Below are positions 51,323-61,655 of a stretch of 64,000 bases of DNA, in pieces; within the stretch, counting starts at the first letter, position 1, and the number at the start of each line of letters is the position of its first letter. The notes under the pieces were generated by a model that saw only the letters and a program-made list of their open reading frames with translations, was not told the origin of the DNA and did no database searches. The DNA comes from an uncultured Sphingomonadaceae bacterium (GTDB lineage Bacteria; Pseudomonadota; Alphaproteobacteria; Sphingomonadales; Sphingomonadaceae). Location of the stretch: contig CANMBD010000005.1 in assembly GCA_947495985.1 (NCBI GenBank), forward strand, positions 1 through 64,000, given 5' to 3'. The translations under genes were made by a program, and so were the position numbers.

Positions 51323-53014
51323 TTACCCAGGCGGGTTCTGCCGTTGTCTGGTCTGCCAGTTTTCGTCGATCCAGCTTGGCGCCGACGATGGTGGTAGCAA
51401 TGGCTGTCCCAGGATAATATCCGAAGCCCTTTCGGCCACCATGATGGTGGGCGCGTTTATGTTGCCGTTGGTGACGGTAGGAAAAATGGATGCGTCAACA
51501 ACACGTAGGCTGTCCAGGCCCATGGCCCTGCATTCGGTATCTACAACCGCCATGGGGTCGTCCGGCGATCCCATTTTACAGGTTCCGCACGGGTGATAAG
51601 CACTCTCGACATTGTCTTTCACCCATGCATCTATTTGCTCGTCCGTATCTATGTCTGTGCCGGGCTGTAGCTCATCTCCGCGATAGGCATCCATGGCCGG
51701 TTGCGAGATGATTTCCCGGGTGAGGCGGATGCATTGACGCCAGACCGAAACATCATCGGGATGCTGCATATAATTGTAGAGGATGCTCGGTGCGTCCGAC
51801 GGATCAGCGGACTTTACCCGCACGCGGCCTCTGCTTTGTGGTTTGTTGGGACCGACATGAACCTGGAATCCATGTCCTTTCAAGGACGGTGTGCCATCAT
51901 ATCGCATCGCGGCAGGCAGGAAATGATATTGGATGTCCGGTGACTTTCGCCCGGCGTCGGACCGGATAAAAGCACAGGATTCAAAGTGATTGGTTGCGCC
52001 CAGTCCAGATTTGAAAAGCACCCATTGAATGCCGATCATTAACTTGCTGAACCAGCCCAGTTTATTGTTGAGGCTGACCGGCTCTTTGCAATGAAACTGG
52101 AAATAGACCTCCAGATGGTCCTGCAGATTCTCGCCCACGCCGGGCAGTTCGTGCACTTGCTTCACCCCGGCATCTTGAAGCACCGATTTGGCGCCGATGC
52201 CAGAACGCTGGAGCAATGCTGGTGAAGCGATGGAGCCTGCGGCGAGTATGATCTCTTTCGCGGCAAAGACGGTGGTTGTGACGCCGCTGCGTTCCAGCGC
52301 CACACCGGCAGCGCGCTTACCTTCCATGATCAGCCGATCGACGAGCGCGCCTGTCCAGACCGTCAGATTGGGTCTTTTCTTCACAGGGTCCAGATAAGCG
52401 CGCGCAGTAGATTCCCGGATGCCGCCCTGTACCGTCATATGCATCGCGCCAAAACCCTCTTGCCGGTAGCCATTATAGTCTTCGGTTTTTGGGTATCCGG
52501 CTTGAACGCCAGCATCGATAAAAGTCTGGTACAGCGGATTGCCGGACATGTTGTTGCCGCCGCCAACGCCAAGTGGTCCGCTGCCGCCGCGATAATCGTC
52601 AGCGCCGCCTTGCCAGGTTTCCGAACGCTGGAAATAGGGTAGGCAATCGGCATAGCTCCATCCCTTGGCACCCGATTGTTCCCATTCGTCAAAATCGCAG
52701 CTGTGTCCACGGACATATACCATGCCGTTGATAGACGATGTCCCGCCCAACCCCTTGCCGCGCGGACAGCTTATCTGCCGGCCATCCAGTGCCGGTTCCG
52801 GGTCGCTATGATAACCCCAGTTATAGGTTTGGGATGCCATAGGATAGGACAGGGCGGTTGGCATCTGGACCAAGATATTCTTGTCGCTTCCGCCAGCCTC
52901 TAGCAGCAGCACCCTGTTTCTGCCGTCGGCGGTCAAACGGTTGGCCAGCACGCATCCTGCCGAACCGGCGCCGATAATGATATAGTCCCAGTCAGCTTGT
53001 TCATTGTTGGACAT
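51323..53014 (-). CDS. GMC-family FAD oxidoreductase, choline-dehydrogenase-like
   Basis: 563 aa. ADP-binding [18 protein letters not shown] with LLLEAGG, GMC signature regions ([39 protein letters not shown]), and the active-site His in [12 protein letters not shown]. Oxidises an alcohol substrate; choline is possible but polyethylene glycol or other alcohols are oxidised by relatives in sphingomonads. Overlaps the transporter gene by 14 nt. Confidence 0.93.
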   Translation of the reverse strand: MSNNEQADWDYIIIGAGSAGCVLANRLTADGRNRVLLLEAGGSDKNILVQMPTALSYPMASQTYNWGYHSDPEPALDGRQISCPRGKGLGGTSSINGMVYVRGHSCDFDEWEQSGAKGWSYADCLPYFQRSETWQGGADDYRGGSGPLGVGGGNNMSGNPLYQTFIDAGVQAGYPKTEDYNGYRQEGFGAMHMTVQGGIRESTARAYLDPVKKRPNLTVWTGALVDRLIMEGKRAAGVALERSGVTTTVFAAKEIILAAGSIASPALLQRSGIGAKSVLQDAGVKQVHELPGVGENLQDHLEVYFQFHCKEPVSLNNKLGWFSKLMIGIQWVLFKSGLGATNHFESCAFIRSDAGRKSPDIQYHFLPAAMRYDGTPSLKGHGFQVHVGPNKPQSRGRVRVKSADPSDAPSILYNYMQHPDDVSVWRQCIRLTREIISQPAMDAYRGDELQPGTDIDTDEQIDAWVKDNVESAYHPCGTCKMGSPDDPMAVVDTECRAMGLDSLRVVDASIFPTVTNGNINAPTIMVAERASDIILGQPLLPPSSAPSWIDENWQTRQRQNPPG

Positions 53015-54167
53015 GAATCGGTTGCCCCGTTTGCGATAACTTTTGCAGTACTTCTCTGCGCCGGTAGATCAGAAAATAGATACAGCCGTAAAGGGCAATC
53101 ACAACCATGCCGATCCATTCGATTTTCAGCGGTGTAAACTGGTAGAGCATGATCAGCCCGAAAAGCAGCCCCCAATGACCCGCAATATAGAGCGGGATGC
53201 CCAAACGCGTGACGGTCAGGTTCAGGTTTTCCGAATAAAGCCGGGTCAGGGAATCCAGTGAATTCAACACGAAAATAATGCCGACAACGACCATCGCAAT
53301 TTGAATATATTCTGCCAGGACAATCTCTTCGGTATGATAGTGGAACAGAGCCGAAAACCAGATGGCAATGGGAATGGACGGCAAGATCAAAAGTGCCAAC
53401 AATAGCTGCAGTGGCCTAATCCCGCCGAGGAACCGTGCGACAAATTGCCCGATCATGATGCTCCAGGCAAACCACCAGAACAGGTAGAATGCGTGATAGT
53501 CGGTAAGCGGGCTTACAAATTTGTCGATATTGATGAAATAGCCTCTTAGATACTGGCCGCTCGCAAGAAGATCGTCGGCCCCCATTCCATTCGCCGCCAT
53601 GAGGCCGAGGATCAACAGCGCGAATAGCGCGAAAGACCCATAGCTCAGCCATTTGACATAGCGGATATCTGTGCTGGATAACACTGCGCCGAGCACCACT
53701 GCTGCAACCAGAGAGTAGCGCGCAACCGGCGAAATATCGGCGATATAATCAGGCAGGTAGCTCAGGAAAAGAAACCCGGTAAAGGCGCAGGTCGCGACGA
53801 TGACAATATTGTTGGCCAGCGCCACCCACCACAGCTCGAACAGTTTGAGACGTGGCTCGATTACGCAGAAATAGAAGGTTGTGAGAAAGTAAAATCCCCA
53901 GACCAGAAACGCCCAGAATCCAAACTCGATCGCCAGCGGATTGGTAAAACCATAGGGCGTTTCAGTTGCATAAACTGGAAACTCGGTAAGCGGAAACATG
54001 ATCAGCCCGACGTCCAGACCTGACGTAAACAGGATCGCGGTAAAGGCCAGCAGATTGCCCGGTTCCGTTCCGTAAAGTTTGATCTTCCGATAACGCAGCG
54101 CCAGAAAAACCGATGTTGCCAGCGTAATCAGGATAGCAGTGGTCAAGATAATATGGGCGATGGGCAA
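53001..54167 (-). CDS. BCCT-like membrane transporter (betaine/choline/carnitine type)
   Basis: About 388 aa from TTG 54167 or 54170, which follow AGGA on the coding strand; the longer frame from 54320 begins with a non-membrane segment and has no ribosome site. Ten or so membrane helices; [20 protein letters not shown] resembles the BCCT signature around helix 8. BCCT proteins usually have about 500 residues and twelve helices, so this is a short or divergent member. Translationally coupled to the GMC dehydrogenase: uptake and oxidation of one substrate is likely. Confidence 0.72.
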   Translation of the reverse strand: MPIAHIILTTAILITLATSVFLALRYRKIKLYGTEPGNLLAFTAILFTSGLDVGLIMFPLTEFPVYATETPYGFTNPLAIEFGFWAFLVWGFYFLTTFYFCVIEPRLKLFELWWVALANNIVIVATCAFTGFLFLSYLPDYIADISPVARYSLVAAVVLGAVLSSTDIRYVKWLSYGSFALFALLILGLMAANGMGADDLLASGQYLRGYFINIDKFVSPLTDYHAFYLFWWFAWSIMIGQFVARFLGGIRPLQLLLALLILPSIPIAIWFSALFHYHTEEIVLAEYIQIAMVVVGIIFVLNSLDSLTRLYSENLNLTVTRLGIPLYIAGHWGLLFGLIMLYQFTPLKIEWIGMVVIALYGCIYFLIYRRREVLQKLSQTGQPIHVQQ

Positions 54168-54371
54168 CAATGCTTCCTGACAAGGGCGTAAGCCCGAAGG
54201 CTTAAAGCGCGATTCCCACAAAGTCGAACATAGAATATATATTGGCGGTCTTTTTTGCAGGATCAGAAAAACTGCCTCCGAGTCATCACTAGCTTTTTTG
54301 CAACTTGCCCGCCAAACCATTGTAGAGCATCGATATTTTTCAGATGAGGTCAGTTGGGTGACGGATGATCT

Positions 54372-55058
54372 ATGGATTTTGACTTTAACACAGCGCTGCT
54401 AATTCACTTTGGCGCGCTTTTTTATATCATCGCTTTTCTTATCCGGGACGAACTGAAGCTTCGCCTTATGGTGCTTGCGGGCTCGGCATTTTATCTGCTC
54501 TATTATTATTTATTCCCGGAAATTCCGTTGTGGGATGCTATCGTCACAACTTGCATATTGGTTGTCGCAAATTTGATCATTCTTTTTCGCATATTGATGG
54601 AACGCACCGTTTTTGCGCTTAAATCGGAAGAGAAAGAGTTGTTCGAGGCCTTTGACGGTTTCAGTCCCGGCCAATTTCGCCAGCTGCTCAAAATCGCGCA
54701 TTGGGAGACGGCTGGATCGCCTGCCATTCTGGCCGCTGCAAATGAGCCCTTGTCGGAACTATATTTTATATTCGACGGGACCGTAGTGATTAAAAAGGCT
54801 GACAATGAATTTCAACTCGCCCCGGGCAATTTTATCGGAGAAATAGCCTTTGTGCTGGGCCGTCTACCAACGGCTGACGTTACTGCACAACCGGGGGCAC
54901 GTCTGATAAAATGGGATGCATCTCAAATCATGCGGTTGATGGAAAAATCACCCGCTTTTCAAAACGCTATCATGGCGCTGCTCAGCCGTGATTTGGCTGA
55001 AAAACTCGCAAAGAGTGTTAAAGTGGAAGATCAGATGGACGGCATACCCACAATTTGA
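54372..55058 (+). CDS. Popeye-type membrane protein with a cyclic-nucleotide-binding domain
   Basis: 228 aa. Three membrane helices (about 8-24, 30-50, 52-76), then a jelly-roll domain (about 90-215) with ELYFIFDGTVVIKKADNEFQ, FIGEIAFVLGRLPTADVTAQ (the phosphate-binding cassette position, where an Arg of canonical cNMP sites is not obvious). This is the layout of bacterial Popeye-domain proteins. Ligand and role unknown. Confidence 0.82.
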   Translation: MDFDFNTALLIHFGALFYIIAFLIRDELKLRLMVLAGSAFYLLYYYLFPEIPLWDAIVTTCILVVANLIILFRILMERTVFALKSEEKELFEAFDGFSPGQFRQLLKIAHWETAGSPAILAAANEPLSELYFIFDGTVVIKKADNEFQLAPGNFIGEIAFVLGRLPTADVTAQPGARLIKWDASQIMRLMEKSPAFQNAIMALLSRDLAEKLAKSVKVEDQMDGIPTI

Positions 55059-55113
55059 ACAAAGTATATATTGGAGCCTCGCCTCAAAAATGGGCGTAAC
55101 AGCCGCCGCTATC

Positions 55114-55404
55114 TTACATCTGTTCCAGCGGCCCATTACGGGAGGCGAGTCTGTATATTCCGCGGACTCCGGCTTCGTTGACCCTCAATAGCCCTGCCTT
55201 GACGGCACATGCGACCATATGGGTCCGGTTTCTTGCGCGCAGTTTCAGCCTGACATTTTCCACATGTCGTTCAACTGTACGAGGTGATATGTTGATTTCC
55301 AGTGCGACTTCTTTGGCGGATAGCCCAAGCGTGATATATTCCAGTATTTCCGTTTCCCGGCGAGTAAGTACCGGGTCATTGATCAATGCGAGTGGTTCCA
55401 ACAT
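55114..55404 (-). CDS. single-domain LuxR-type HTH regulator
   Basis: 96 aa. Only the GerE helix-turn-helix is present: VLTRRETEILEYITLGLSAK, then EVALEINISPRTVERHVENV and RLKLRARNRTHMVACAVKAG. No receiver or sensor domain. May act as a dimerising or accessory transcription factor. Convergent with the Popeye-type gene. Confidence 0.88.
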   Translation of the reverse strand: MLEPLALINDPVLTRRETEILEYITLGLSAKEVALEINISPRTVERHVENVRLKLRARNRTHMVACAVKAGLLRVNEAGVRGIYRLASRNGPLEQM

Positions 55405-55924
55405 TATAAACTACCTTGTTCGACAGACCCGCGCATTTGTACGCGGCTGGTTGGGGATAAAATGGGGGCTGCACTTGTGCGCAGCCCCAGGTGGCAGGAG
55501 AAAACAGCCAAGCCATTTGTTCCTGCATTGAGGTCGTCAGGGTCGTGTAAAATCAAATTCAATTTTGCGGCTGTATGGCCGCGGTCAATATCGAAGTCTT
55601 TCGCTCAAGATCGCGCAATGCTTCTGTCTTGGTCGTCGCTTGAATAGATATTGCTGGGAGAACATTATTAATTCCTTCTATCTGTTTGTGAGTTGAATAT
55701 TCATTCAACAAGCGTGCCCCCAATGATACCTTTGCGTGTTAGGCAGCATGTTCATGAGCATGTCATTTCCGTTGTTTTTTGTTGCGGCGGCCTTAAATTG
55801 CGGCGTTGATCTTATTGGTCCTAGGCTTTCTGGCAGTCGCCGGATGTGTCGATGATCACCACTGGCCATGAGCTTGCCGCTAGAATGACGAATTCCAACT
55901 CGGGGGCGAGTAATCGGAGTAGCC
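55405..55924. promoter_or_regulatory. 520-bp intergenic region without a convincing gene, with a GTTGAAT palindrome
   Basis: Divergent promoters must lie here, but none is clear. GTTGAAT (55692-55698), 4-nt spacer, ATTCAAC (55703-55709) is a perfect inverted repeat about 220 bp before the SARP-hydrolase gene, a candidate operator. CATG occurs three times with 6-bp spacing at 55748-55763. Short frames here (e.g. around 55462-55647) have no ribosome site or recognisable composition. Confidence 0.4.
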
Positions 55925-57325
55925 ATGCCAAATCTGGAAATCGAAGTGCTCGGCGGCTTGTCCGTGCGCCGCGGAGGTCAGCCGGTAAAATTGCCAGCAT
56001 CGCGCAAGGCCCGAGCAATGCTGGCGTTCCTATTGCTTACCGGAAAGCCGCAGCATCGCGAAAGGCTGTGCGATCTGTTCTGGGAGGGGCCGGATGACCC
56101 GAGAGGTGCGCTCAGATCCGCCATCTGGAAACTGCGCCGATTGCTGAATGAGCCCGAAGCAGAACGGATTGTGGCCGACCGGGAAAAGGTTCATTTTGAA
56201 CCGGTGGCGGCGGCAATCGACTATAAGAATTTGATTGAACGTGCGCAGCGCGATGAGGAACTGGCCGGGCAGGATTTCGCGGATGTGCGTGCAGCGTTAG
56301 ACCAACCCTTGCTTGCTGGTCTCGATCTGCCGGATCACTCCCATTATCAAGCATGGTTGACTGCGATGCGGGAAGAGGCGGAAGCATTGCGTACACGGTT
56401 ACTGCCTGATCTTGGTGCAAGAGCTGGAACGCCGCTCGACAGGCCGAGCCAGTTACATCTTGCACGGCAAAAAATCGGCTTTGCGGGCGCCAAAGACGGT
56501 ACCCGTATTGCATGGGCCCGGATCGGATCAGGGCCGCCACTGCTGAAAGCGGCCAACTGGCTCAATCATCTTGAACTGGACTGGGACAGCGAAGTCTGGT
56601 CACCATTATTTCAGGAGCTGGCGCGCGACTATAGTCTGGTCCGCTATGACGAGCGAGGCAATGGCATGTCCGATTGGGACGCCGCCAATCTTGGGTTTGA
56701 CGCCTTTGTTACAGATCTGGAAACAGTGGTTGCCCAAAGCGGTGTGGAGCGTTTTCCCCTGCTCGGCATATCGCAGGGCGCGGCCGTCGCAATTGAATAT
56801 GCCGCAAAAAATCCTAATCGGGTCAGTCATCTGATCCTATGGGGCGGTTATGCGGCGGGCTGGCGCGTCGATGGCGACACGGAGTCGGTTGCGGAGAGAG
56901 AAGCTTTGATCACTCTGGTTGCCAAGGGCTGGAGTCGTGACGATTCCAGCTATCGCAATCTGTTTTCCCGGGCGCTGATCCCCGGTGCGACGGAAGCCGA
57001 AAGGGCGGCGTTTGATGAATTCCAGAGGAAAACCGTTTCGGCTACCAATGCCGCCCGTTTTCTGGAAACCTTTGCGGATATTGACGTGCGTCACCGACTG
57101 GAGGCAATACAGTGCCCCACACTGGTCATGCATGCGCGCGGTGATCAGCGTGTTCCCGTTGCCAAGGGCGCGGAGCTTGCCAGCGGGATCAGTGGGGCGG
57201 AGTTCGTTACGCTGCCGACCGACAACCATCTCTTGCTCGGCCGCGAGCATAGTTCTGAGCTTTTTGTTGCCCATGTGCGACAGTTTTTGTCAGACAAGGC
57301 AGACGACAGGTTGAAAACGGACTGA
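55925..57325 (+). CDS. SARP/BTAD-like regulator fused to an alpha/beta hydrolase
   Basis: 466 aa, ATG 55925 with GGAG at 55916-55919. Residues 1-95: OmpR/SARP winged-helix region (LEIEVLGGLSVRRGGQPVKL, MLAFLLLTGKPQHRERLCDL, LRSAIWKLRRLL); about 95-165 a helical BTAD-like part. From about 180 an alpha/beta hydrolase: RYDERGNGMSDWD (oxyanion-side), nucleophile Ser in LLGISQGAAVAIEY, Asp in HARGDQRVPV, His in PTDNHLLLG: a complete triad. Either the hydrolase fold senses a ligand or its product tunes DNA binding. Confidence 0.88.
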   Translation: MPNLEIEVLGGLSVRRGGQPVKLPASRKARAMLAFLLLTGKPQHRERLCDLFWEGPDDPRGALRSAIWKLRRLLNEPEAERIVADREKVHFEPVAAAIDYKNLIERAQRDEELAGQDFADVRAALDQPLLAGLDLPDHSHYQAWLTAMREEAEALRTRLLPDLGARAGTPLDRPSQLHLARQKIGFAGAKDGTRIAWARIGSGPPLLKAANWLNHLELDWDSEVWSPLFQELARDYSLVRYDERGNGMSDWDAANLGFDAFVTDLETVVAQSGVERFPLLGISQGAAVAIEYAAKNPNRVSHLILWGGYAAGWRVDGDTESVAEREALITLVAKGWSRDDSSYRNLFSRALIPGATEAERAAFDEFQRKTVSATNAARFLETFADIDVRHRLEAIQCPTLVMHARGDQRVPVAKGAELASGISGAEFVTLPTDNHLLLGREHSSELFVAHVRQFLSDKADDRLKTD

Positions 57326-57328
57326 TGG

Positions 57329-57350
57329 GGCCGGTTATATGAAACCGGCC
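57329..57350. terminator. inverted repeat between convergent genes
   Basis: GGCCGGTT (57329-57336), 6-nt loop, AACCGGCC (57343-57350) lies just past the stop of the SARP-hydrolase gene and over the last codons of the opposite epimerase gene. No T-run, so its function as a terminator is uncertain. Confidence 0.45.
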
Positions 57351-58132
57351 ATGCCTGCCTTGTAGTCAGGATATTGCAGCTGCCAGTCCAACAGCCGCTT
57401 CGCCCTACCATTGGCGACCCGACGGTTTTCTTCATAGAAACCCAAGGCTGATTTCGAAAGATCGGCATCTTCCAGAGAGAGCAAAGGCGGTGGCTCCATA
57501 CCAATGAGCCTTGCGGCATGGGCGATGACCTCATGCTGCGGCGCGGGCAGGTCGTCGGCAATATTGTAAACCCCGGCAGGGCCATCAAAAGATGCAACCA
57601 CAGCGGCCACGATATCATCGACATGGATACGACTGAACACCTGTCCGGGAACATCGACGCGTTTGGCTTTGCCTTGCTGGACCCTAGTAATCGGGTTGCG
57701 GCCCGGCCCGTAAATGCCGGGAAGGCGCAGCACGCGGACATCGTCGCGTAGGCCCTGCCAGCGCTGGTCAGCGTCGCTGCGGGCCTTTCGCCGTCCGGAA
57801 CCTATCGGGGTGCTTTCGTCGACCCAGGCGCCTTTGAAATCGCCATAGACGCCTGTGGAGGAGAGGTAGCCTGTCCATTCCAGCGATGCGGTTTTGATCG
57901 CTTCTTCGTAACAGTCCAGCACGGGTTCATTGCCATCGCGAGTAGGCGGAACAGAAGACATTATGTGGGTTGCGGTGTCAATTGCCGCCAAGACTGATGT
58001 TTCATCACCAAACGCCATTGCTTCATCCGATGCCTCTCGCCGGGTACCGGTTACCTGCCATCCATTGCCGCGCAATCGTTCGGTGAGCCGCTTTGCCGTG
58101 TAACCCAGTCCAAAGATGAGCATATGAGGCAT
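57335..58132 (-). CDS. NAD(P)-dependent epimerase/dehydratase-like protein (YeeZ type)
   Basis: 265 aa from ATG 58132 (AGGGAA upstream; ATG 58123 and 58183 are alternatives). Rossmann start MLIFGLGYTAKRLTERLRGN, SSVPPTRDGNEPVLDCYEEA, the YLSSTGVYGD motif (Ser-Tyr), and IYGPGRNPI. This atypical SDR family has unclear substrates. Confidence 0.87.
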   Translation of the reverse strand: MPHMLIFGLGYTAKRLTERLRGNGWQVTGTRREASDEAMAFGDETSVLAAIDTATHIMSSVPPTRDGNEPVLDCYEEAIKTASLEWTGYLSSTGVYGDFKGAWVDESTPIGSGRRKARSDADQRWQGLRDDVRVLRLPGIYGPGRNPITRVQQGKAKRVDVPGQVFSRIHVDDIVAAVVASFDGPAGVYNIADDLPAPQHEVIAHAARLIGMEPPPLLSLEDADLSKSALGFYEENRRVANGRAKRLLDWQLQYPDYKAGMAGFI

Positions 58133-58227
58133 GGCTTGTGTTTCCCTGTAGAATGGATCGGATGGGCCCGATGATAGAAGCATAAACGCAATTGCACGGC
58201 GTGCAAATGGCTCTTATGGCGGGAGTC

Positions 58228-60840
58228 ATGCTAGATATCCAAAAGACCGATGCCGCGATGCCTGCGACCGAGCCCGCCATCATTCGCCGTGAAGATTATC
58301 GTCCGCCGGCGTGGTTCGTCCCGGGCATTGCGCTCGATTTTCAGCTGGGCCTGGATCACACGGTTGTCCGGTCAACACTGGATGTGCGGCGTTCCAAATC
58401 GGCTAAATATGAGGAAGCTTTGCTCTTGGATGGCGATGGGCTTATTCCGACGTCGGTCAAGGTGGACGGCGCGGCGTGGACGGATTGGCAGTTGATCGAC
58501 GGCAATTTGCAACTGCCGCTCACCGGCACGGCACATGAAGTAGAAATTACTGTTGAAATTGATCCCTCTACCAACACGCAGTTGATGGGGCTTTATGCTT
58601 CTCAGGGGATGCTCTGCACCCAGTGCGAGGCCGAAGGTTTTCGCCGGATCACATTCTTCCCCGACAGGCCCGACATATTGAGCCGTTATTCGGTAAGGAT
58701 GGAGGGCGACAAAAAGACCTTCCCGATCTTGCTTTGCAACGGCGACAAGGTTGAGGAAGGGGATGGTGAAAATGGTCGCCATTGGGCGCAGTGGACTGAC
58801 CCTTGGCCCAAGCCGAGCTATCTATTCGCGCTGGTCGCCGGCGATCTGGTCGCCAACACAGACAGCTTTACCACACGGTCGGGCAAGCCGGTGGAACTGA
58901 ATATCTGGGTCCGCGATGGCGACTTGCCGCGAACGGGTCATGCGATGCAGGCATTGAAGGATTCCATGCGCTGGGATGAGGACGTGTATGGGCGCGAATA
59001 TGATTTGGGGTTGTTCAATATTGTCGCGGTGAGTGATTTCAACATGGGCGCAATGGAGAATAAGGGTCTTAACATATTCAATTCTCGCTATATTTTGGCA
59101 GATCCCGAAGTGGCGACCGATGCTGATTATGACGGGATTGAGGGTGTGGTGGCCCATGAATATTTCCACAACTGGTCGGGTAACCGGGTCACTTGCCGCG
59201 ACTGGTTCCAACTCAGTCTGAAAGAAGGTTTTACTGTCTATCGCGACCAGAGCTTTTCGGCCGACATGGGATCGACCGCGCTTAAGCGGATCGAAGATGT
59301 CCGCATCCTGCGTGCAGCTCAATTCCCCGAAGACGCCGGACCGCTGGCGCATCCGATCCGCCCGGAAAGCTATCAGGAGATTTCCAACTTCTATACGGCG
59401 ACCGTTTATAACAAGGGTGCAGAAGTTATCAGGATGATGGCGACCTTACTGGGCGGAGAGCGCTTTCGCAAAGGCACGGACTTGTATTTTGACCGTCATG
59501 ATGGTGAAGCCGCGACATGTGAGGATTTTGTTGTGGCGATGGAAGAGGGCGGCGATATCGACCTGACCCAGTTCCGCGGCTGGTATCGGACACCCGGAAC
59601 GCCCTGCGTGTCGGCGAGGTTAAGCCATGATCCGCAAACAGGCACTGCGACACTAGACCTGCAACAGATATTGGGCGCGAGCGGCGCTGCTCCGCAGCCA
59701 TCGGAAATGGTCATCCCGTTGAAAATTGCGTTGCTTGATCCCGAAACCGGCAAGCATGATGGTGAAAAGCTCATCACGCTTGACCAGGCCGAACAGAGCT
59801 TCATTTTCGAAGGGCAGAAAGAGCATCCGATCCTTTCGATCAACCGCGGCTTCTCCGCGCCGATTATCTTGGAAAGCAGCCGGACCGCAGAAGAACTCGC
59901 CTTTTTATCCTCGCATGACGACGATCCGTTTGCGCGGTTCGAGGCGATGCAACAGCTGATGACAAGTTATCTGGTCGCACAGGTCACCGGTACGCCAGCG
60001 GATCGCGATATCATCCTGCAGGCTGTTGGCGCGGTGCTGGCGGATGAGAATATCGACCGGGCATTTCTGGCAGAATTGGTTCAGCTGCCAAGCGAGGCTT
60101 TTCTGGGCGACCAGATGGTTGAAGTCGATCCGCAGGCTATCCACGATGCCCGGGAGAAATTGCGCGGCAAGATTGCTGTGCAGTTTGAACGCAAATTCTG
60201 GCGGCTCTACAAGCAATGCGTGCCCGGTGAATTTTCGCTTGATGCGGAGGCGCGCGGGGACCGCAAGCTTCGTAACGTTGCGCTCGGTTATATCGCTGCG
60301 TCACAGGTTGAGAATGCAGCGGAGCTGGCATTCGACCAGTATCGGGACGCCAGCAACATGACGGCGATGCAGGGTGCGCTTGGTGTCCTGTCGCATATGG
60401 ACGCCGATGAACGGACCTGGGCGTTTGAGGATTTCTTCAAGCGGTTCAAGGATAATGCGCTGGTGCTCGACAAATGGTTCACCATGCAGGCACTGTCACA
60501 GCGCAGCGATACAGTGAAGCGGGTCGAGCGCCTTGCCAAGCATCCCGAATTTACCCTGTCCAATCCCAATCGGGTACGGGCACTTTATGCCGGATTTACT
60601 AGCAATGCGGTGCGGTTTCATGACCCGTCCGGTAAGGGCTATCAGATGCTTGCCGACATGGTGATCGCTCTTGACGGGCAAAATCCCCAAACTGCCGCAC
60701 GCTTCATTCCGCCGCTGGGTCGTTGGCGTCGTTTCGAGCGCGGCCGGTCGGAATTGATGCGGTTGGCGCTGGAAAAAATCGCGGCAACATCGGATCTGTC
60801 AAAAGACGTGTCCGAGCAAGTGAGCAAGAGTCTTGCCTGA
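58228..60840 (+). CDS. pepN: aminopeptidase N (M1 family)
   Basis: 870 aa from ATG 58228 (GGGAG at 58221-58225; TTG 58192 or ATG 58216 would extend it). GAMEN motif in NMGAMENKGLN, zinc site HEYFHNW with downstream Glu in SLKEGFTVYRDQ, YTATVYNKGAEVIRMM with the catalytic-side Tyr. Cytosolic broad-specificity aminopeptidase of the E. coli PepN type. Its end overlaps pgeF. Confidence 0.95.
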   Translation: MLDIQKTDAAMPATEPAIIRREDYRPPAWFVPGIALDFQLGLDHTVVRSTLDVRRSKSAKYEEALLLDGDGLIPTSVKVDGAAWTDWQLIDGNLQLPLTGTAHEVEITVEIDPSTNTQLMGLYASQGMLCTQCEAEGFRRITFFPDRPDILSRYSVRMEGDKKTFPILLCNGDKVEEGDGENGRHWAQWTDPWPKPSYLFALVAGDLVANTDSFTTRSGKPVELNIWVRDGDLPRTGHAMQALKDSMRWDEDVYGREYDLGLFNIVAVSDFNMGAMENKGLNIFNSRYILADPEVATDADYDGIEGVVAHEYFHNWSGNRVTCRDWFQLSLKEGFTVYRDQSFSADMGSTALKRIEDVRILRAAQFPEDAGPLAHPIRPESYQEISNFYTATVYNKGAEVIRMMATLLGGERFRKGTDLYFDRHDGEAATCEDFVVAMEEGGDIDLTQFRGWYRTPGTPCVSARLSHDPQTGTATLDLQQILGASGAAPQPSEMVIPLKIALLDPETGKHDGEKLITLDQAEQSFIFEGQKEHPILSINRGFSAPIILESSRTAEELAFLSSHDDDPFARFEAMQQLMTSYLVAQVTGTPADRDIILQAVGAVLADENIDRAFLAELVQLPSEAFLGDQMVEVDPQAIHDAREKLRGKIAVQFERKFWRLYKQCVPGEFSLDAEARGDRKLRNVALGYIAASQVENAAELAFDQYRDASNMTAMQGALGVLSHMDADERTWAFEDFFKRFKDNALVLDKWFTMQALSQRSDTVKRVERLAKHPEFTLSNPNRVRALYAGFTSNAVRFHDPSGKGYQMLADMVIALDGQNPQTAARFIPPLGRWRRFERGRSELMRLALEKIAATSDLSKDVSEQVSKSLA

Positions 60841-61615
60841 GCCAGGTTCATCGGCGGCGGATGTTACGACGTCACCGCTTTTAACAGACGCAGCCCACGG
60901 TTTTCTTGGTCGTGCGGGTGGCTTGTCTAAGGGCATTTACGCCGGGTTGAATGTCGGATTGGGCAGCGATGATGATCGCCTAGCCATCCTCGAAAATCGC
61001 CAGCGGGCCATGGCAGCGGTGCTGTCAGACAGTCAGCTGGTGACGCTGCATCAGGTCCATAGCGCCGACGTGGTCACAGTCACCGAGCCTTTCGCCCTTG
61101 ATGCGCGCCCGCATGCTGATGCGATGGTAACAGGCAGCCCCGGCTTGCTCCTCGGCATATTGACCGCAGATTGTGTGCCCGTGCTGTTCCATGATCCGGT
61201 GGCACAGGTCGTGGGTGCGGCGCATGCGGGATGGAAAGGCGCCATAGGCGGCGTCACGGACAATACCATCACAGCGATGGAAAAGCTCGGTGCTTCGCGA
61301 GACAATATTGCATGCGCTATCGGTCCTTGTATCGCCCAGGATAGCTATGAAGTCGATGCAGGTTTCCAAAAACGCTTCGTAGGGGATGATCCTGAAAATT
61401 TTCAATATTTCGCAGCCGGACAACCGAACCACTTTCAATTCGATATCGAATCCTATGTGGCGGACCGCTTGGCTAAGGTCGGCATTGTCAAAATCGATAA
61501 ACTCGGTCTGGACACCTATGCCTATGAGGATCGTTACTTCAGTTATAGACGCAGTTGCCATCGCGGGGAAGCTGGCTATGGTCGGCAGATATCGTTGATC
61601 GGCCTTAAGGCTTAG
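60833..61615 (+). CDS. pgeF: peptidoglycan editing factor / multicopper polyphenol oxidase family
   Basis: 260 aa from TTG 60833, 8-nt overlap with pepN; the family start is weakly fixed here. Metal-site residues: His in TLHQVHSADVV, Cys in LTADCVPVLF and His in GAAHAGWKGAI. GPCIAQDSYEVD and RYFSYRRSCHRGEAGYGRQ complete the YfiH signature. PgeF removes wrongly incorporated amino acids from cell-wall precursors in E. coli. Confidence 0.93.
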   Translation: MPEPGSSAADVTTSPLLTDAAHGFLGRAGGLSKGIYAGLNVGLGSDDDRLAILENRQRAMAAVLSDSQLVTLHQVHSADVVTVTEPFALDARPHADAMVTGSPGLLLGILTADCVPVLFHDPVAQVVGAAHAGWKGAIGGVTDNTITAMEKLGASRDNIACAIGPCIAQDSYEVDAGFQKRFVGDDPENFQYFAAGQPNHFQFDIESYVADRLAKVGIVKIDKLGLDTYAYEDRYFSYRRSCHRGEAGYGRQISLIGLKA

Positions 61616-61655
61616 TTTTACCCTTGCGCAGACAGGGGCACGAGGGGAAGAGGAA

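Noticed and set aside
55462..55647. 61-aa plus-strand open frame in the 520-bp gap
   Set aside because: No ribosome binding site, odd composition, no similarity recognised.
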